A stretch of DNA of 64,000 nt from contig JAGUCH010000001.1 in NCBI GenBank assembly GCA_019096065.1, positions 3,472,001-3,536,000 of the forward strand, written 5' to 3'. The DNA is from Paracyclopina nana (Eukaryota > Arthropoda > Copepoda > Cyclopoida > Cyclopettidae). Each line of letters starts with the position of its first letter. The stretch's first letter is position 1. Positions 11,493 through 21,362 of this stretch are shown here, piece by piece. A program made the position numbers and the translations under genes. The notes under the pieces were generated by a model, which saw only the letters and a list, made by a program, of their open reading frames with translations, made no database searches and was not told where the DNA came from.

Positions 11493-13964
11493 GTAAAATG
11501 CGCGTAACCTTATCTTGTGAACCACGCAACCTCTCAAAGCTTAATTTAAATTACGTTGCAACGAACTATCTTGAAGAGGCTATAGAACGGTGAAAACGGC
11601 TAGGAAATGCAAAAGATTTCTATCCGTATTTTTAGACCCATAAATCCTGCAGGCAACACAAATTGCGCAAATTCCTCGTTCATCAATTACTGAACCCATT
11701 ATGTCAGTTGGAAATCCGAGTCAAAGCTGCATGCTGCCGTCATCATCAGTGGCATCTGTCCGATTTAAAAATAAGACACGATGGTCCAATCTGATTTATT
11801 GCCGATGATCGCTAAGTGCGAATGAATTTGGTCATTAATCAAAAGAAACGTGGGCACGATTGTCTGACGCGCACGATGGCTCGACTATCACATGAAATCA
11901 GTTTGACCGCTGCTGCTGGCCAAAATTCCTTCATCTTTGGACCAGCAGCAGTCGAAACATAACAAATTCCATTTCAAATTGATTGGAAGCTTGCTCAAAC
12001 AAATGCTTTTACCTCCCAGCCGTGCTAATGCACCATGTGTCATATCAATCTCGTCAGTTCATTGAAAATCTTTTCAGAGCCAAGCCATCAAAGTGATCAT
12101 AAAACAGTTTGCGAAAATCGCGGCGTTTAATTCTTCGGTGAAGATATTGCTACCATATAATTTTCCTCCGTCGAATCCAGTTGTCATGGCTTGAGGAAGG
12201 TGAACTTGATTGGTAGTTTCGAAAAAGTCACTTGGGGGTCTTATCTTTCTGATAGCTCGGTCCCTGCAGCTACTCTCAAATGTTGTTTTAAAACTAACTT
12301 GGTGGACCCAAGAAAACGCTCCTCTTGGCCCCAGCACTCGAAAGGTAAATAGTTTTCAAGCTGTTTTATCACCTCCTTACTTGCTGATGATTGGAGGCTC
12401 CACCACGCTGTAGATGTGCATGTCGCACGTGAAATGAATGTCGGACAGTGTGACATTCATGGCCCCCATTCGTACACATATAAGCTCCAAAGATAAAGAG
12501 AATTTACCATAAAAGAATGCGCAGGTATGAAACTTGAAACTCCTCGATCTTGAGCACCACCAGCTCAAACCGCGCTCAGCTTGGATGGCGTCAAAAAACT
12601 CAAGATTTTATTCAAGAAAAACGGTCGATGGTCGTCCAACAGGAAAAGTGTTGACAAAGATGAAGTAACTTTTCGCTACTAACCTTTGCAGCAAAGCCGA
12701 AAATCGAGCCGTTCAGTGCACGGCCTACTTTTGAAAAATGTCGTGCAGCTTCCTCTCAGAATGCAAAATAAGGCGAGGAGACGCGGTGATTTATTTTTCG
12801 CACGATGGCGCTAATATGATGGTGTTTTTTGCCCATTTTTATGGCATCACCTTTGTTCCTCCTAATGGAAAGTTGAAAAAGTGAAGATGCTGCAAGGGAG
12901 ACACGAGGGAGCTTGACTTGCGTGTCTCGTTTGGATCACATTGCTTTCATTTTCAGCCTGTGGATGGGTTCGTTAATGTTGTTTTTCGAGAAAGGAGGCG
13001 CAGACGGAAAACATTGCTGAGGTGCAAGACACTGACAGTGTTGCATGATGATAAGAGACAGGTCTGCGTTATTGTGCTTGATCATCATAATTACTGCCTT
13101 TGAAAAAAAATCTAGCTTACTAAGAGCTCCCATTTATTTTGATGCCTCAATCTTGTTGATTTAAGGTTGTAAGCAATAATGCTAACAAATACGTGCATTT
13201 GTTGAATGATGTCTGCTGCCGAGCAAATGAGCGTTTAGTCTGCTTTTTCCAAAAGGTCAGCAACATATATAAGGATGCCCGAAGAAATTCTGGGAAAAAA
13301 GCCATTTTGCGGTCTTGAAATATTTCACATACGTAATCTCGATCAAATCTCCAAATAAAAAACCTTCAATAATTCGATTTGTATGATGTGCATTTGTGGG
13401 CTTTGGCATTTACATCATGTCCGAATGTAGCTACTTGAGCAATGGCCAAAAAACCATTTTTCATCTCAAGTTGGGAGCAAGACGAATCTTCGACATAAGT
13501 TGAAAAGATCAAGATATGCAAAGGTCAACGCGCAGCGGAAGTTTGAGAGTGAGAAAATGCCAAATATATCGCGTCGAGAAACGAATCACATTTCACTATT
13601 TCACTAAGCGCCATCTTTGGTTAACAGGTTTTGAACATGTCACCAAAAGATTATGTCACCCTTCTACTACGGGAGTTCTCAGCCGGTGTCTCAAGCGACG
13701 CATGCTAAGGCGTAAAACCCTGATCATGTACCCATTTAAGCAAATCCCATAACAATATCCAAAAGTTACCTTCTATAAATAAGCTTGAAATAGCTTTTTC
13801 CAGTTCTTTAATTTCTTCGTTGAGGGCACTCGCTAATGACTAATGATTTGCCTCCTCAGCTGATTCGTATTGAGTAGCATAAAATTGTCAGGCCGATTCT
13901 GAGACGCAGCAAAAAATTGAAAGTATTTACTTTGATTTTTCGACTTACAAAGCAAAAGTTTATA
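11493..13964. other. Intergenic region, no gene recognised
   Basis: About 2.5 kb without a splice-consistent coding chain. Frames of 60-90 codons occur on both strands but overlap each other and show no motif. A short perfect inverted repeat (GAGACACG with CGTGTCTC) lies near 12900-12925. Confidence 0.4.
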
Positions 13965-13968
13965 TTGC
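13965..13968. repeat. Left target-site duplication of the LTR element (TTGC)
   Basis: TTGC directly precedes the left LTR and recurs at 20845-20848 directly after the right LTR, as expected for a 4-bp staggered integration. With the LTR end shifted one base it could be read as 5 bp (ATTGC). Confidence 0.7.
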
Positions 13969-14205
13969 TATTGGATCCTGGACTTCCCAAGATCCTACAA
14001 CTATGGCGAGCCGGAATGAGCACAACTTGCTAGCTCAAAGTCAGTATCAAATCTATCTCTTTATTGCAGTACTCGCGCTTATATACCTGTCGTGCAAGGT
14101 TACGGCACTATACTAAGAGTGTGTGTGTTGTTAGGCGGAAGGAGGAAAAGGGTTAGTCGCGTAGTTATGTAAAAGAGTAATTGCCAGGAAGTCAAAAGTA
14201 CAATA
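13969..14205 (-). repeat. 3' LTR (in element sense)
   Basis: 237 bp, identical to the other LTR by eye. In sense orientation it carries TATATAAG (complement of 14078-14085) and an AATAAA polyadenylation signal (complement of 14060-14065), in the order expected for U3-R. Confidence 0.93.
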
Positions 14206-14215
14206 TCCCTCCCCA
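14206..14215 (-). other. Polypurine tract of the LTR element
   Basis: Read on the minus strand the bases just before the 3' LTR are GGGGAGGGA. A purine run touching the LTR is the usual primer for plus-strand DNA synthesis in retroelements. Confidence 0.8.
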
Positions 14216-14227
14216 TGGTAAAAAGAT

Positions 14228-15280
14228 TTAGGTGGTGATGTTATTGGGAATGAGGTCATGGTCCTGATTTTTAGTCTGTCGGAAGAAGGTCATTATGCGA
14301 AAATTTTTGAAGGCGTAGGAGTAGACCAAGAGAACCAAGACTAGGGAGATGATGGCAACAATGGCGATGATGATTAATGTCTCATTCCAAGTTGTGACTG
14401 GCTCAAAATGGCTTTTGAGGAAAGCCAGAGAATGTGGGTCGGTTGGAGGTAAAGTGGAGTTGATTTGGTTGAGAGTTTTGAGAATGTCGTCAGGTGACAT
14501 ATTGTGACCGAGTTGGAGAATTGGGACATTCCATTTGTAGGTTTCCATAGTCTTCTCCACTCTGATTTCAATGCCCCCAAACAGTGTCAAGTGTGGAAGT
14601 TCAACATTGTAACCCTCTTCTAACTTGAAATGATGGAAGTGAAGCAGTTGGCTAGTCTTCGTGGTGCCATTGCTGCATGACAGTTGATAGTAGGTCGGAT
14701 CCTCGGTGAAGGCAGAAAACTCGTTGTTCCCAAATGGGAGAATACAATCGGTAGCCTGTCGTATTGCCAGTTTACAAGTTTTTAAGGCTTGATTGTGTTC
14801 TGCAAGATAGAGGGACATTACGCAGGAAGGATGATTTCTTTTGGCCAGATGTGATATATGTGGACAGATATAGTAGTCGTGCACCTTTTCACACATAAAG
14901 ATGTCCGTGTGGGATAGCTCAAAGTGTGATCCAGGTTCTTCGTGTAGGGCCAACATGTCATGTTCTGGGTGAACTTCTACAGTTAGACCTGGTGTGATTT
15001 CAATGGGGAAAGGTAACAATTGGTTGTAAGCCCTTGTTGCGTGCCATCTTAGCGACAACGTTTAATGAGCTGGAGGCTTCCTCGTAAGAGAGTAAGCCGT
15101 GGGCAAGTCTGTGTCGGGCACCGGCAGCTGCTGCAGCGACATATAGGTCGAGCTTCTTTTCAATCAAGCAGGGACCATTAAAAGCTGAGTTGTGGGGTTC
15201 TGCGTTTCAGCCAATCCCCTCCCTGTGGCCACAAAGTCTGCGACAAGCTGCAGAGCGATAAAGTATAGGTGCAGGTTCAT
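14228..15280 (-). pseudogene. Env-like reading frame of the LTR element, interrupted
   Basis: An ATG at 15280 opens a hydrophobic, signal-peptide-like start but stops after 38 codons (stop at 15166-15164). A second stop lies at 15064-15062. Below it the same frame is open to 14228 for about 276 codons. That open part has many Cys residues, N-glycosylation sequons and one strong transmembrane helix about 40 residues before the end, followed by a short basic tail. This is the layout of an envelope-type glycoprotein. The ATG overlaps the pol stop as ATGA. As written there is no continuous env frame. A splice that removes the stops is possible but not shown. Relation to a specific env family was not established. 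Confidence 0.65.
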
Positions 15281-18200
15281 TTTCTCTTCGTGTATTTCTT
15301 GTATTCAACTGGTCTGGAAGGTAAAACCTGATCTTGTACCTCGATATTCTTTGCAGCCGCAGCTCTACGTGTGGTAGCGGGTTGTTCGCTGGGAGCAGGA
15401 GCCTTCTTATAGGAACGGGTTTGGCGTTGGGCTTCAGGGTCGAGGGGAACAACCAGGTTGCCTAGTTCAGTACCAAAATCAGATAATGGTGAAATACCTT
15501 GCCGTAACCGCTGAAACAGCCCCGTGGGTTGACTTTCAGGAATAGATTCTGGACTCGGGGGTTCTTCTTTAATGTTAGGCAGAGTAAAGTCAGATGTAGA
15601 GGGCTGATCAGTATTATCAGTTTTGATCGGGATGGGCTGTGGCGGAGGTTCCAGCGGGTTAAGAATGGTGATGTCGTCGTCTTCAATCCTTATATAGCCA
15701 GACTTTGTCTCTGAGGTGTGCATTTCATTTTCTTCTGCACGAGTTGTGACGTCTGGCTTTGGGTCGTCGGGCAAGGCGCTTGACTGAGTAGGCCCAGGCA
15801 TGTTGGCTGCGGATTTGCAAATTCGCAACCTGTCTTTGTGCACATATCTTGTTTTCTTTGTCTGCATGTGTTGGATGAGCGCATTCTCATCTTGCAGACT
15901 CACAATAACATACATGCCTTCCCAAGGTGAATTAATTTTAGGGTTGATCTTGCGTAATTCAGGTCTGTGTAGCCACACTAGCATACCTTCCCTAAAGTCT
16001 TCTTGTTTTACCTTGGCATTGTGCTGTGCAGTGTACAACTCCTTGTAGTGAATGTTGTTTTCTGCGGCCACTCGTCGCGCAATTTGGAGACGTTTTCCAA
16101 TTTCGTCTTTGTAGCTATCACCGTAATACTTGTGGTCTACCATGTTTGGGTCCATGTATGGGGTCCTGGGGTGTACCCCGAACAGAAGGAAGAACGGGCT
16201 CATTTTCGTTGCTTTACTAACGCCCACATTGTAGCTCAGTTGCAATGCTGGTAACATTTCTTCCCAGTCAAGCGTCGAATCCAAATCTAGCGTTTTCTGC
16301 AAATAGCTAATGATATGCTTGTTAATTACTTCAGCTGCGGCGTTAGTTTGGGGGTGTCTGGGGCTAGTTTTCTTCTTATCGATTTGCAGTAGCGAGAACA
16401 ATTCATCATTGACCTTCGCTGTAAATTCCTTACCACCGTCGGTTACCAAAATGCATGGTGATCCATAGCGCGAAATCCACCTGTTGAAAATGCCTCGGCT
16501 AACTGTCTCTGGAGTCTTGTCTGGCAATGCCACAAATTCGGCATATTTTGTGAAAGCATCCGTGATGACTAGGATAAACTTCTTTTGTCTACCTGATGTT
16601 CGTAGTGGTCCGAAGAGATCACAGTGCACTCGTTCAAACGGCCCTCTAGGTTGTGATAACGGGTTTAAGGGAGTGTTGGGGTGTTGTGACTTTAGCTTGC
16701 TTTTGTCACATTTCCAGCATGAGCCAATGTATTCTTCCACGTCAGCCACCATATTCGGCCAGAAATATTGTTCTCGTATTCGTTCACAAGTTTTGTAAAC
16801 TCCTTTATGGCCAACGGCAGCATGAGCAGCACTGATGATGTCAGCCTGGCATATAGCCGGTGCACAAATAACCCAGCGGCCTAGATGTCCAATTGTTATC
16901 AGCAAGATGTCATCTTTGAGTTCACAATGTCTGGCATATCTATTCACAATTCGCTTCAGTTCGGGAGTAGATGGCGTCAAATTGGTCTTGATCTTGGCGA
17001 TCAGAGCGGAAAGCACCATGTCTGAATTCTGCAGCTGCTTCATGACTTCCAAATCCTCTAAGGCTTCTGTAGAGACCCCATACACACAGGCGTTGATTTG
17101 GCGCAAGGCCTCGGGCACATTTCTAGAACAAAAGTCAGCAGGATTTTTGTCACCTGGACAATATTGGACCGTAAATGAATGCTGTATCATGAGGTCCTGG
17201 AGGCGAGAAAGAGTGCGAGTATGGTTCTTGTTGATCTTATCCAAGGGTGTGTGATCACTGTACAATGTGAACTTGGTTCCAGTAAGGTAGAAAGCATAGT
17301 TTTCAATTGCACAAGTGCAAGCCAATATTTCAAGTAGATAATGTGTGTAGTTCTGCTCGTGCTTTTGGAGACTCCTTGATGCATAGCTGATTACCCTAGG
17401 CTCATTGTTTTGGTACTGGATCAACACAGCGCCCAGTACACCATCCACGCTGTTGTCGAGAGTGCCTTGGGATGCTTCCACATGTAAATGGTAGTCGAGC
17501 TCGGGCTTGGGGTAAGCCAACACAGGCTCACTACACAAAAGCTCCTTCAATTTCTGAAAGGATTGTAAGGCTTGAGGGGGCAGAGGGCCAGAGCGCCAGC
17601 TTGAGTCTTTGCAGGTTAACTGTGATAACGCATGTGAGTGCTTGCTAAACCTTGGAATGCAGGACCGAAAGAAATTGCATAGTCCCAGAAATTGCCTTAT
17701 CTCACGGACAGTAGTAGGTGGAGGAGCGTCTTCTATGGCTTGTAATTTCCTCTTATTGGGTTGGTAACCCGTAGGTGTTAAGGTGAAGCCTAGATAAGTG
17801 CACTCAGTAGTTCCAAAGGAGCACTTGGGGAGGTTGATTTTCAGATTTGCTCTCCGAAGCCGCGCAAAGCATTCCTCCAAACCTGCAATCATGTCTTTGT
17901 GATCAGTTCCCTTGACTAAAATATCATCCAAATAAAGCAAAACTCGCTTGGGAGTTAGGTGTTCAAACACTTTCATCATCATACGTTGAAATGATAGGGG
18001 CATGTTGCAAAGTCCAAACGGTGCCCTGCAGTATTGGAATTGGCCTCTCCCGGGGATAGTAAATGCAGTCAAGTGTTTGGAAGATTCATCCATTTGCATT
18101 TGGTGAAAGCCATTGCGGAGGTCTAATTGTGAGAAAAGTTGGGTTCCTGACCTTCCAATGTCATCGATGCATTCGGAGATGAGTGGGAGGCGATAGCTTG

Positions 18201-19410
18201 ATGGCTCTGTTTTGGCATTCAGGCCTCTATAATCAATCACTGGTCTCCAGCCTGTCTGTCCATCTGGTAGTTTTCTTGGGACACAGAATATTGAGGAATT
18301 CCATTCGGAGTCAGATGGCTCAATTATTCCCATTTTAAGCCATTCGTCAACACTTTCACTGATGTGCTCCAAATGTTTCTGAGGGATCGGAAATTGTTTG
18401 TTGAACACTGGGTTCTTGTTAGTCAGATTGATCTTGTGCTTCATTAGGGTACATTTACCCAAGTCGTATTCTGAAATGGAAATAACGTCAGAATTGTTTA
18501 AGAGCAGTTTTAAATAATTCTGACGCTCATTAGGAGTCAAGTGGTCAAGTCTGGCATGCTTGTTAATATACTCCTTCACCATGGGATCATGCCTAGGTGG
18601 CTGTCCCGAAGTAGAAATGCTGGAAACACAAGCAAATACATCATTAAACGGTACAAAATTGGATAAATCAACGTTGACAAGTTCACCAATTTTTAGCCCC
18701 TTCTTCAGTGTAGTGGGCTCCAATCCAGGGTTGGTAATCTTCACAGTAGCGAGTCCAAATTCGTCTGTTCGGAGAAGGCAGTCGTCTGCGCACACCATGG
18801 AATCCTCGAAGTTTCTGAGTTTGAAACATCCTTCAAAATTAGGTTGTCGTTTGCGTTGTTCATCAGTAATTAACAGTTTGACAGTTGCGACGCTTCTGGC
18901 TGGCAGAAAGGTGTCATTGTGCACGACAGCAGCGGTTGGCGAAGTTTTCTCATAGTGAACAGCCATAGAGACAGGGTCGTAGTGCAAACCAGCAGCATGG
19001 ATAATGTCTACCCCTAGGATGCCTTCTACGTCTAAGGAGTCACAAACATAAAAGTTGCACAGAGTTTGTTTTCCTTTGATGTCACATGGCAGCTGATAAA
19101 GTCCAAGTATTCGCAGCGGCGTACCGGACGCACAGGTAGCTCTTAGCGGGGATGCAGTTAGCACTTTTTGAGGCCTCTTGTCAATGGGAATCTTTCTAAA
19201 GGCGGTGCGTGACAACAAGCTGATATTAGCACCAGTATCGTAAAGGCAATTGAAGTTTGCTCCGTGGCAAGTTACAGTCAAAAATGGCCGTTTGTTGGTA
19301 ACAGGTCGACTTACAGTCATGGTTGTGAAGTATGAGAGTAGCATCGAGAATGTTGAAGCGGCCAGACCAGGGCGGCGCGTCGGCTGGAGCACGGGACGGC
19401 CGCCTACCAG
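15277..19410 (-). CDS. pol: Pol polyprotein of the Gypsy-type element
   Basis: About 1370 codons open after the frameshift point. An aspartic protease (DTGA, about residue 52) is followed by reverse transcriptase with the YLDD catalytic box (about residue 485) and RNase H (about residue 670). The integrase has an HHCC zinc finger (about residue 860) and the catalytic Asp, Asp and Glu (TDGGKEF about residue 985). The C-terminal extension is Pro/Glu-rich. No ATG opens the frame near its start; it lies in the -1 frame relative to gag and begins at a slippery heptamer, so expression as a Gag-Pol fusion is inferred. No in-frame stop is seen. Confidence 0.95.
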   Translation of the reverse strand: MVGGRPVLQPTRRPGLAASTFSMLLSYFTTMTVSRPVTNKRPFLTVTCHGANFNCLYDTGANISLLSRTAFRKIPIDKRPQKVLTASPLRATCASGTPLRILGLYQLPCDIKGKQTLCNFYVCDSLDVEGILGVDIIHAAGLHYDPVSMAVHYEKTSPTAAVVHNDTFLPARSVATVKLLITDEQRKRQPNFEGCFKLRNFEDSMVCADDCLLRTDEFGLATVKITNPGLEPTTLKKGLKIGELVNVDLSNFVPFNDVFACVSSISTSGQPPRHDPMVKEYINKHARLDHLTPNERQNYLKLLLNNSDVISISEYDLGKCTLMKHKINLTNKNPVFNKQFPIPQKHLEHISESVDEWLKMGIIEPSDSEWNSSIFCVPRKLPDGQTGWRPVIDYRGLNAKTEPSSYRLPLISECIDDIGRSGTQLFSQLDLRNGFHQMQMDESSKHLTAFTIPGRGQFQYCRAPFGLCNMPLSFQRMMMKVFEHLTPKRVLLYLDDILVKGTDHKDMIAGLEECFARLRRANLKINLPKCSFGTTECTYLGFTLTPTGYQPNKRKLQAIEDAPPPTTVREIRQFLGLCNFFRSCIPRFSKHSHALSQLTCKDSSWRSGPLPPQALQSFQKLKELLCSEPVLAYPKPELDYHLHVEASQGTLDNSVDGVLGAVLIQYQNNEPRVISYASRSLQKHEQNYTHYLLEILACTCAIENYAFYLTGTKFTLYSDHTPLDKINKNHTRTLSRLQDLMIQHSFTVQYCPGDKNPADFCSRNVPEALRQINACVYGVSTEALEDLEVMKQLQNSDMVLSALIAKIKTNLTPSTPELKRIVNRYARHCELKDDILLITIGHLGRWVICAPAICQADIISAAHAAVGHKGVYKTCERIREQYFWPNMVADVEEYIGSCWKCDKSKLKSQHPNTPLNPLSQPRGPFERVHCDLFGPLRTSGRQKKFILVITDAFTKYAEFVALPDKTPETVSRGIFNRWISRYGSPCILVTDGGKEFTAKVNDELFSLLQIDKKKTSPRHPQTNAAAEVINKHIISYLQKTLDLDSTLDWEEMLPALQLSYNVGVSKATKMSPFFLLFGVHPRTPYMDPNMVDHKYYGDSYKDEIGKRLQIARRVAAENNIHYKELYTAQHNAKVKQEDFREGMLVWLHRPELRKINPKINSPWEGMYVIVSLQDENALIQHMQTKKTRYVHKDRLRICKSAANMPGPTQSSALPDDPKPDVTTRAEENEMHTSETKSGYIRIEDDDITILNPLEPPPQPIPIKTDNTDQPSTSDFTLPNIKEEPPSPESIPESQPTGLFQRLRQGISPLSDFGTELGNLVVPLDPEAQRQTRSYKKAPAPSEQPATTRRAAAAKNIEVQDQVLPSRPVEYKKYTKRK

Positions 19411-19416
19411 TTTAAA
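19371..19416 (-). other. Predicted -1 ribosomal frameshift signal between gag and pol
   Basis: Sense strand reads T TTA AAC in the gag frame (19416-19410), a classic -1 slippery heptamer. Five bases later GGCGGC (19404-19399) can pair with GCCGCC (19376-19371) to form a GC-rich stem with a 22-nt loop. Pol is open in exactly the -1 frame. The spacing and the heptamer are seen; frameshifting is inferred. Confidence 0.75.
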
Positions 19417-20492
19417 TCACCTTGAACTTCATGAGCTTGCTTCCCTTCGCTGGCCCTCTTGCTTCCAGGCTTGGGTTTATACAGATTGTTCTTCTGGTCT
19501 CTTTTCTTGCTGAAACACTCCGTCTCTCGGTGGCCTGGAATGTCGCAATACCAGCATTTAAGGCGATTACCCTGGGAGGTCCTAGGTGGTCTGCGTTCCC
19601 CAAGGCGACCTTTGACAAGGTCAATGAATTTCTCCACTGTATTTTCGAGGCTTTCTTGATTCTTGGGTTGGGCCGGTTGATCTTCCTTATCTTGAATCTT
19701 GATGGCATTAACCTCTGGTGGTGGTACTGAAGCCTTCTTGTCATTGGAAAATGAAGCTTCCACTCTTGATGCGAAGCCAACTATATCTTCCAACTTGGTG
19801 TATTCTTGGACCACAACCTGCGACTTGATAGTCTTGATGAGCCCGTGTACAAATCGGCGCTTCACCATAAATTGGTAGGCCTCATTCTTCGCCAATTCTT
19901 GGACCTCTGGCAGTTTACCCGCGGCAACCAGAGTGGTGGGGGTGTTCTCCAAAGGTGCGAAGTTCTCCATTAAGGTCAGGGTCCCAGTTTTGACCCTATC
20001 AAAGAAGTCCTTGACCATCTCATTAGGCTCCTGTACTAAGGAGTCTTCAATTGCCGATTCTTCAGCCAAGGTGCACACATGGTGGAAACGAGCAAGAAAA
20101 ATCTTCTTCAATCCATTAGGCCCCTCCCAAGTGGAGGGCGTCCGCTTCTCCTCAGCCAAAATATTATACCACTGACCTGCTTTGCCTTTCAAGGCCAAAG
20201 CTGCATAACTTGCAGTGGCTTCATCACTCCAGCGGGGTTGTTCAGCAGCAGCAGCCCCTTGATTGACAATTGTACGCAGGTGATCTATGCGTGTCACCCA
20301 GGCTCGAGGTCCAAGCTTGTCCGTCGATCTGTCTCCAGAAAACTCAGGCAAATCGATTGCCTTGATTGCCCTGTTGGCCATGGCAGTAGTGCTGTGACTG
20401 CCCAATTGATCCAAATTGCCCGCAGGCTCCTCTTGATTACCAGGCTCCACTGGTACGTCTTCTTCACCTGCAACTCGTCCTGAGCCAGGCAT
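19404..20492 (-). CDS. gag: Gag-like protein of the Gypsy-type element
   Basis: 362 aa from the ATG at 20492. The body is helical and charged as in retrotransposon capsids (PNEMVKDFFDRVKTG). A single CCHC zinc knuckle, CWYCDIPGHRETEC, lies near the C-terminus and is expected to bind element RNA. It ends at a TAG (19406-19404) two codons after the slippery site used to enter pol. Confidence 0.9.
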   Translation of the reverse strand: MPGSGRVAGEEDVPVEPGNQEEPAGNLDQLGSHSTTAMANRAIKAIDLPEFSGDRSTDKLGPRAWVTRIDHLRTIVNQGAAAAEQPRWSDEATASYAALALKGKAGQWYNILAEEKRTPSTWEGPNGLKKIFLARFHHVCTLAEESAIEDSLVQEPNEMVKDFFDRVKTGTLTLMENFAPLENTPTTLVAAGKLPEVQELAKNEAYQFMVKRRFVHGLIKTIKSQVVVQEYTKLEDIVGFASRVEASFSNDKKASVPPPEVNAIKIQDKEDQPAQPKNQESLENTVEKFIDLVKGRLGERRPPRTSQGNRLKCWYCDIPGHRETECFSKKRDQKNNLYKPKPGSKRASEGKQAHEVQGDLNW

Positions 20493-20585
20493 ATACACTG
20501 ACTATATTCCGGCGCAAAATCTGCTCTTTGCAAGCAAGCAAAAAGGGCAGAGTCCCTCCCCCAGGTTAAAAACGAGGACGTGAGG

Positions 20586-20607
20586 TCGAAAAGCCAGATG
20601 CCACCAA
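20586..20607 (-). other. Primer-binding site region of the LTR element
   Basis: In sense orientation the bases next to the 5' LTR read TTGGTGGCATCTGGC. The TGG start fits pairing with the CCA end of a tRNA whose 3' end would be GCCACCA. The tRNA was not identified. Confidence 0.55.
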
Positions 20608-20844
20608 TATTGGATCCTGGACTTCCCAAGATCCTACAACTATGGCGAGCCGGAATGAGCACAACTTGCTAGCTCAAAGTCAGTATCAAATCTATCTCTT
20701 TATTGCAGTACTCGCGCTTATATACCTGTCGTGCAAGGTTACGGCACTATACTAAGAGTGTGTGTGTTGTTAGGCGGAAGGAGGAAAAGGGTTAGTCGCG
20801 TAGTTATGTAAAAGAGTAATTGCCAGGAAGTCAAAAGTACAATA
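20608..20844 (-). repeat. 5' LTR (in element sense), proximal to slit
   Basis: 237 bp, identical to the partner LTR. Sense-strand TATATAAG is the complement of 20717-20724 and AATAAA the complement of 20699-20704. Promoter activity would point away from slit. Confidence 0.93.
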
Positions 20845-20848
20845 TTGC

Positions 20849-21362
20849 AAGATAAGCACGAACTTTGATAATCGCTTTAACATCAAAACTGCTTTGTTCC
20901 GCTGAAATATATAGCATACTCTATGCTCAAAGTTTCAAAAATATTGCCTTAAAAAGCTCAACTCCACCCTCGGTTCAACTAGCTGAGGCTAGAGGCTTCA
21001 GTAAGGAAATCAGCTAAGCAAAGTCAGCTTTCGATTCGAAGCAATTTTTCCGCCTCTTAAGGCGATATCCGAAGTGATGATCAGTGCTCAAGGGTTGTCT
21101 ACAGCAAGAGGTGCTCGTTCGTGGCCGGGCTCGGCCATCTACGTACAAAACGCGGCGGAGGAGCGCTTTGAAGCTGCGAGCCGAGCAACCCTAGTCGAAG
21201 TGAGCAGCGACCCAATGCGAGTAGTAGTACTCTAATCATCTTGTTGAGCTAGCTAACGCACGCAGCGCAGCACTCCGCACCGCGGCCTTCTTCTGCTGGT
21301 CCATCGCCAGTCGTGTCTCGAGCTGCCAACTGACAACCGAGATCGGAAAGCATGCACCAACC
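20849..21362 (+). promoter_or_regulatory. Slit 5' flank and untranslated leader
   Basis: From about 21060 the sequence is markedly more GC-rich than its surroundings and leads without splice signals to the slit start codon. This looks like the promoter and 5' leader, but no TATA box or initiator can be assigned with confidence. Confidence 0.4.

Larger units (their letters stand above)
13969..20844 (-). mobile_element. Full-length Gypsy-type LTR retrotransposon with env-like frame
   Basis: A 6876-bp element transcribed from the minus strand. Two 237-bp LTRs (13969-14205 and 20608-20844) appear identical base for base. Their ends are TATTG and CAATA, and a TTGC duplication flanks them. In sense order: LTR, primer-binding site, gag (20492-19404), pol (protease, reverse transcriptase, RNase H, integrase; to 15277), an env-like frame, a polypurine tract and the LTR. 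The domain order RT-RNaseH-integrase is that of Metaviridae (Gypsy). The identical LTRs and intact gag and pol mean a very recent insertion. The right end lies 518 bp upstream of the slit start codon, in the opposite orientation. Confidence 0.95.

Noticed and set aside
15529..19513. Plus-strand frames of 60-139 codons inside the retroelement
   Set aside because: All are antisense shadows of pol and gag.
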